Below are positions 61,159-64,000 of a DNA stretch of 64,000 nt, piece by piece. The first letter of the stretch is position 1. Each line of letters starts with the position of its first letter. Origin of the DNA: Bog-756 sp963833585 (GTDB lineage: Bacteria > Actinomycetota > Acidimicrobiia > Acidimicrobiales > RAAP-2); the NCBI GenBank assembly GCA_963833585.1, contig CAWHYF010000001.1, positions 558,001-622,000 on the forward strand, read 5' to 3'. Made by a program: the position numbers and the translations under genes. The notes under the pieces were generated by a model. It searched no databases. It was given only the letters and a program-made list of their open reading frames with translations, and was not told the origin of the DNA.

Positions 61159-61753
61159 GTGCTTCACCTCAGTGCCGGCCAGTGGGTCTTCTACGGAGTC
61201 CTCTCGATCGTGTGGGCCTTCCTGGGCTACCGGTTGTCTGAGAACGATCGGCGGATGCTCGGTCGTACTCCGTGGGGGCTCCCTTCGATGGTGTGGGCGT
61301 TCTTCTGGTTCCTCTCTCTGGTCCTCGGCCTGATCCTCTACTTGATCGCCCACTCGACCGGAGTGAGGCAGGCCCAACGGAACTCGAGCTTCCCGGGCGC
61401 TCCCGGGGCGGGTCCGCCTCCCACCATGGCCAGGACGCCAACCGGCAAGGCGCCCACCGCCTCGGACCTGTTCCCGGCCTACCCGCGGCCGGCCAATTCC
61501 AGGCCGTCAGGGGTCGAGGAGCCTGACCCCGAGCCGCAGGATGCGTCGGCTGCCGTGCATGCGGAAGGGGCGGAAGCGACCGAGCGCCGACACCGCCCCC
61601 AGCTGGACGACCTCACCGCCGGCCTGGCATCCCGACCCCAGCGGAAGGTTCCACTATCGGTGGTGGGACGGCACGCAGTGGACGTCGCAGGTTTCGAGTG
61701 ACGGGCATCATCTGATCGATACCAATCCCGATCAGAGGATCGGGCCATACTGA
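61159..61753 (+). CDS. Two-pass membrane protein with C-terminal DUF2510 motif, frameshifted
   Basis: About 198 residues after repair. Two N-terminal membrane segments (QWVFYGVLSIVWAFLGYRL; MVWAFFWFLSLVLGLILYLI), a disordered linker, and at the end a DUF2510-type block PAWHPDPSGRFHYRWWDGTQWTS. The first frame runs on into unrelated residues to 61701. A one-base shift at about 61605-61625 joins it to the frame carrying the DUF2510 block, ending at TGA 61751-61753. Function unknown: the DUF2510 motif usually sits at protein ends facing the cytoplasm. Confidence 0.72.
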
Positions 61754-62244
61754 GCGCCAGCCCAGACAAGGGCTGAGGGGCTGGCCTGCCCGCCCCGTTC
61801 CACCTGGTCGGAGGCAAGGTGGGCCCTCGACCAGCAGCCCTGACCTGCCGGACATCCAACCGGTGACCGCGGACTGACCGGCACCGAGCGCAGGTCGACA
61901 TCACCGGCGACCGGCGACGGCAACCCCGGACCGAGTCGGACGGCCTGGTCCATTCCTGCTCGGTTCGTGGCGTAGCCGTGTCCGCGCCGAGCCGGTGGCC
62001 GGGCGCCCGCTACGCATCACAAGGGGCGGTTGACTGCGTTGGCGAGCCATTCCTGCCGGTGCTACCGTCCCGTCGAAACCACAGCTCACGGCGCCCGGAC
62101 GGATCGATCGCCATGAGCCCAGGACCGGATCGGAGGCACTACCAGCTCGGTGGAGGGCGGACCGAGCAGATCGGGCGACCACGGCGACGCAAGGGACAGA
62201 CCCGGTCGTCAATCGCCCCGCGCGGGACGAAAGGATTATTCATC
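61754..62244. other. 490-base intergenic region, no gene identified
   Basis: No frame here has convincing composition. The region ends with AAAGGA at about 62230, the ribosome binding site of the next gene. A GACGCAA string near 62185 recalls one element of the c-di-GMP-I riboswitch, but the other conserved elements are missing. Confidence 0.5.
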
Positions 62245-64000
62245 GTGCGTTGTCTCCTGCCTCAACGCCTGGTGACCAAGCTGGCCCTGGTTGGCCACCT
62301 TCCTGCTGGTCACGGCGTCACTCATCGTGGCGTCGGTCGACGCCCAGCCAGCCCCGCCCCACCCGGCGCTGGCCTCCTCGTCCCCGGAGGGGATGTACGC
62401 CTACTACTACCTGTGGTGGGACACCCAGCATTGGCAGGCCACACTCGGGTCGAACTACCCCTTCGGGCAGTCGCCGCTGCCCGCTGCCGGCCACGCTCGA
62501 CGCCGGCGGGTGCAACCCGACCAGCCTGTACCGGGGGAACATCGAGACCGATGCCCCCGCCACGCTGTTCATCGCAGGACGACCCGGCGCAGGTCACCTA
62601 CGACGTCCAGAGCGCAATCGCCGCGGGGCTGACCGGGTTCGCCGTGGACTGGCGCGGCACCGGTTCCTCCGCCCAGACCCCGAGCTCCGACAGCGAGAAC
62701 CAGCGGCTCGAGCTCCTCGTCCAGGCGGTCGATCAGGCCCAGGCCGAGGGGCACGACTTCCATCTGTGGCTCTCCTACGAAGCCTCCGCCTCCAGCCTGA
62801 CCCCGGGCGCCATCGCCGGGGATCTGTCCTACCTGACCAGCCAGTACGGCAACGACCCGGCCTTCGATCGGAGTAACGGAGGCAAGCCCACGTTCATCTG
62901 GGTCGGCTCCTACAAGTATCCCCTGTCGGTGGTGGCGGCGATCAGCAGCCAATTCCGGCCGGCGTGGTACTTCGTCGGGGGATACCAGTGGAACCAGTGG
63001 AACGCCACGGTGGCCCCGTACTTCGACGCCGACAGCCCGTACTGGTCGAGCCAGGACCCCTGGAATAACAGCCAGAGTTTCCAACAGCTCGCCGGGCTGG
63101 CCGCCACCCTCCATGCCGAGGGGAAGAAGTACTTCGCACCGCTCTCCCCGGGGTTCGACCGGCAGCTCGACGGATCCGCCACCTGCATCCCGCGGGACAA
63201 CGGGGCCACCCTCCAAGCGCTCTTCGACGGCAACGCCACCGCTCACCCCGAGGGCTGGCTGCTCATCTCGTGGAACGAGATCACCGAAGGGACCTACGTC
63301 ACGCCCGAGCTCCAGCGCTACGGGGGAGCGTACGGAGGCCCGGACGGATTCGTCCACAACCTGGTCACCGGGTCGGGCCCCAGCCCGGGAGGGTCTGGTC
63401 CGGGCTCCGCCGGGAGGATCCGGCACGGGCTGCGGATCGGATGTCAACCAGGCCCTGCCGGGCACCTACGTGGCCATCGCCGCCACGTCCGGACCGGGCG
63501 GATGCCCCGGCTACTGGATGGTCGACGCCTCCGGCCAGGTCCGCTCGTTCGGAGGCGCTCCCGTCTTCGGGTCCCTGACCACTGCGCTCACCGCCCCCAT
63601 CGTCGGCATCACTGCCTACCCCTGATCACCAGGGTTACTGGCTCTTCGGAGCCGACGGGGGAGTGTTCAGCTTCGGGGACGCCCGGTTCTTCGGCTCGAC
63701 CGGCGGCATCCACCTCAACGCACCCGTGATCGCCATGAGCAGCACCAACGACGGTGGCGGCTACTACCTGGTGGCCCGGGATGGCGGCGTGTTCACCTTC
63801 GGTGATGCGGAGTTCCGTGGCTCCACCGGTTACCTGCGACTCAACGCCCCGGTGGTGGGGATGGCCGCGTCACCCCAACGGCGACGGCTACTGGCTGGTG
63901 GCTGCCGATGGCGGGGTGTTCTCCTTCGGTGCACAGTTCCGGGGCGGCATGGGCGGTACCCGACTGAACGGACCGGTGGTGGGCATCACCGCCGACCCGG
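62245..64000 (+). CDS. Secreted GH99/GH71-like protein with 42-residue repeats, frameshifted, truncated by window end
   Basis: GTG 62245 follows AAAGGA. The frame changes near 62285 into a signal peptide (FLLVTASLIVASVDAQPA) and GMYAYYYLWWDTQHW, changes near 62495 (LDAGGCNPTSLYRGNIETD), and again near 62575 into the long segment DPAQVTYDVQSAIAAGLTGF AVDWRG to ISWNEITEGTYVTPELQRYG, typical of GH99/GH71-like enzymes (candidate acids Glu in ISWNEITEGT). Further shifts at about 63410, 63625 and 63870 lead into repeats GYWLFGADGGVFSFGDA and GYYLVARDGGVFTFGDA. The two last shifts each remove one C from a CCCC run. At least four repeats are visible before 64000. Confidence 0.78.
63509..64000 (+). 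repeat. Four or more 126-base repeats at the end of the GH99-like gene
   Basis: Repeats start at about 63509 (GYWMVDASGQVRSFGGAP), then GYWLFGADGGVFSFGDARF, GYYLVARDGGVFTFGDAEF and GYWLVAADGGVFSFGAQF. They continue the family seen at 28498-29293 and 49264-50004. The window cuts the array. Confidence 0.88.

Noticed and set aside
61901..62212. Minus-strand 103-codon frame in the intergenic region
   Set aside because: No family-like blocks, no start signal, Ser/Arg/Pro-rich composition as expected for a random GC-rich frame.
61754..62244. c-di-GMP-I riboswitch before the GH99-like gene
   Set aside because: Only a GACGCAA string matches; the GCAAACC-type element and receptor region are missing.

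Overview
The window is about 70% GC and gene-dense, and looks like chromosome of an actinobacterium. The order mfd, peptidyl-prolyl isomerase lipoprotein, mazG, eno, ftsB/divIC-like, DUF501, ppx is a classic actinobacterial core order. Several secreted proteins end in about 42-residue repeats (GYWLVASDGG, FSFGDA, LNxPIVGM), and short proteins carry the motif WWLASDAKWYPPE. From memory both are typical of the class Acidimicrobiia, so I infer an Acidimicrobiia member. No phage, insertion sequence or CRISPR array is visible.

Layout. 1-9.0 kb: housekeeping block (repair, nucleotide clean-up, glycolysis, divisome, polyphosphate). 9.2-23.8 kb: surface-glycan block with a dTDP-rhamnose-4-epimerase-like enzyme, several family 2 glycosyltransferases (two fused to methyltransferases in opposite domain orders), two very large YfhO-like membrane proteins, an acetyltransferase, an SDR and a PlsC-type acyltransferase. 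23.9-30.4 kb: NlpC/P60 wall hydrolase, type B carboxylesterase, sulfotransferase-like protein, a tRNA gene with anticodon UAA but a short variable loop, and a beta-helix protein with the 42-residue repeats. 30.6-35 kb: a DinB/DUF664 gene and a complete sulfate ABC importer operon (sbp-cysT-cysW-cysA) behind a palindromic operator. 35-42.9 kb: propeller lipoprotein, cupin, DUF3052, a DUF4331 cluster and a YtrA-type GntR-ABC exporter operon. 42.9-50 kb: sulfatase, SWIM-SNF2 helicase, GH43-like secreted protein. 50-55 kb: a SoxR regulon and a giant purple-acid-phosphatase-like secreted protein. 55-64 kb: AAA ATPase, EEP-family membrane enzyme, LacI/esterase divergent pair, two DUF2510-type membrane proteins, and a GH99-like secreted protein running off the right end.

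Genes work together as a cell-envelope and extracellular-carbohydrate region: glycan precursors are made and joined at 9-24 kb, sulfate is imported and possibly used (importer, sulfotransferase, sulfatase), and three glycan-related secreted proteins share the same C-terminal repeat domain. Regulation is often readable directly: a SoxR promoter with 19-bp spacer, a LacI palindrome between divergent genes, a YtrA dyad over a start codon, and many -10 boxes only 5-7 bases from start codons, implying widespread leaderless mRNAs.

Caution on sequence quality: from about 30 kb onward at least 20 apparent single-base indels break otherwise well conserved genes (DinB, DUF4331, sulfatase, SNF2, GH43, questin-oxidase-like, phosphatase, DUF2510, GH99), several in G or C runs. 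I treat these as probable sequencing or assembly errors, and give each such gene as one span with the open segments described.
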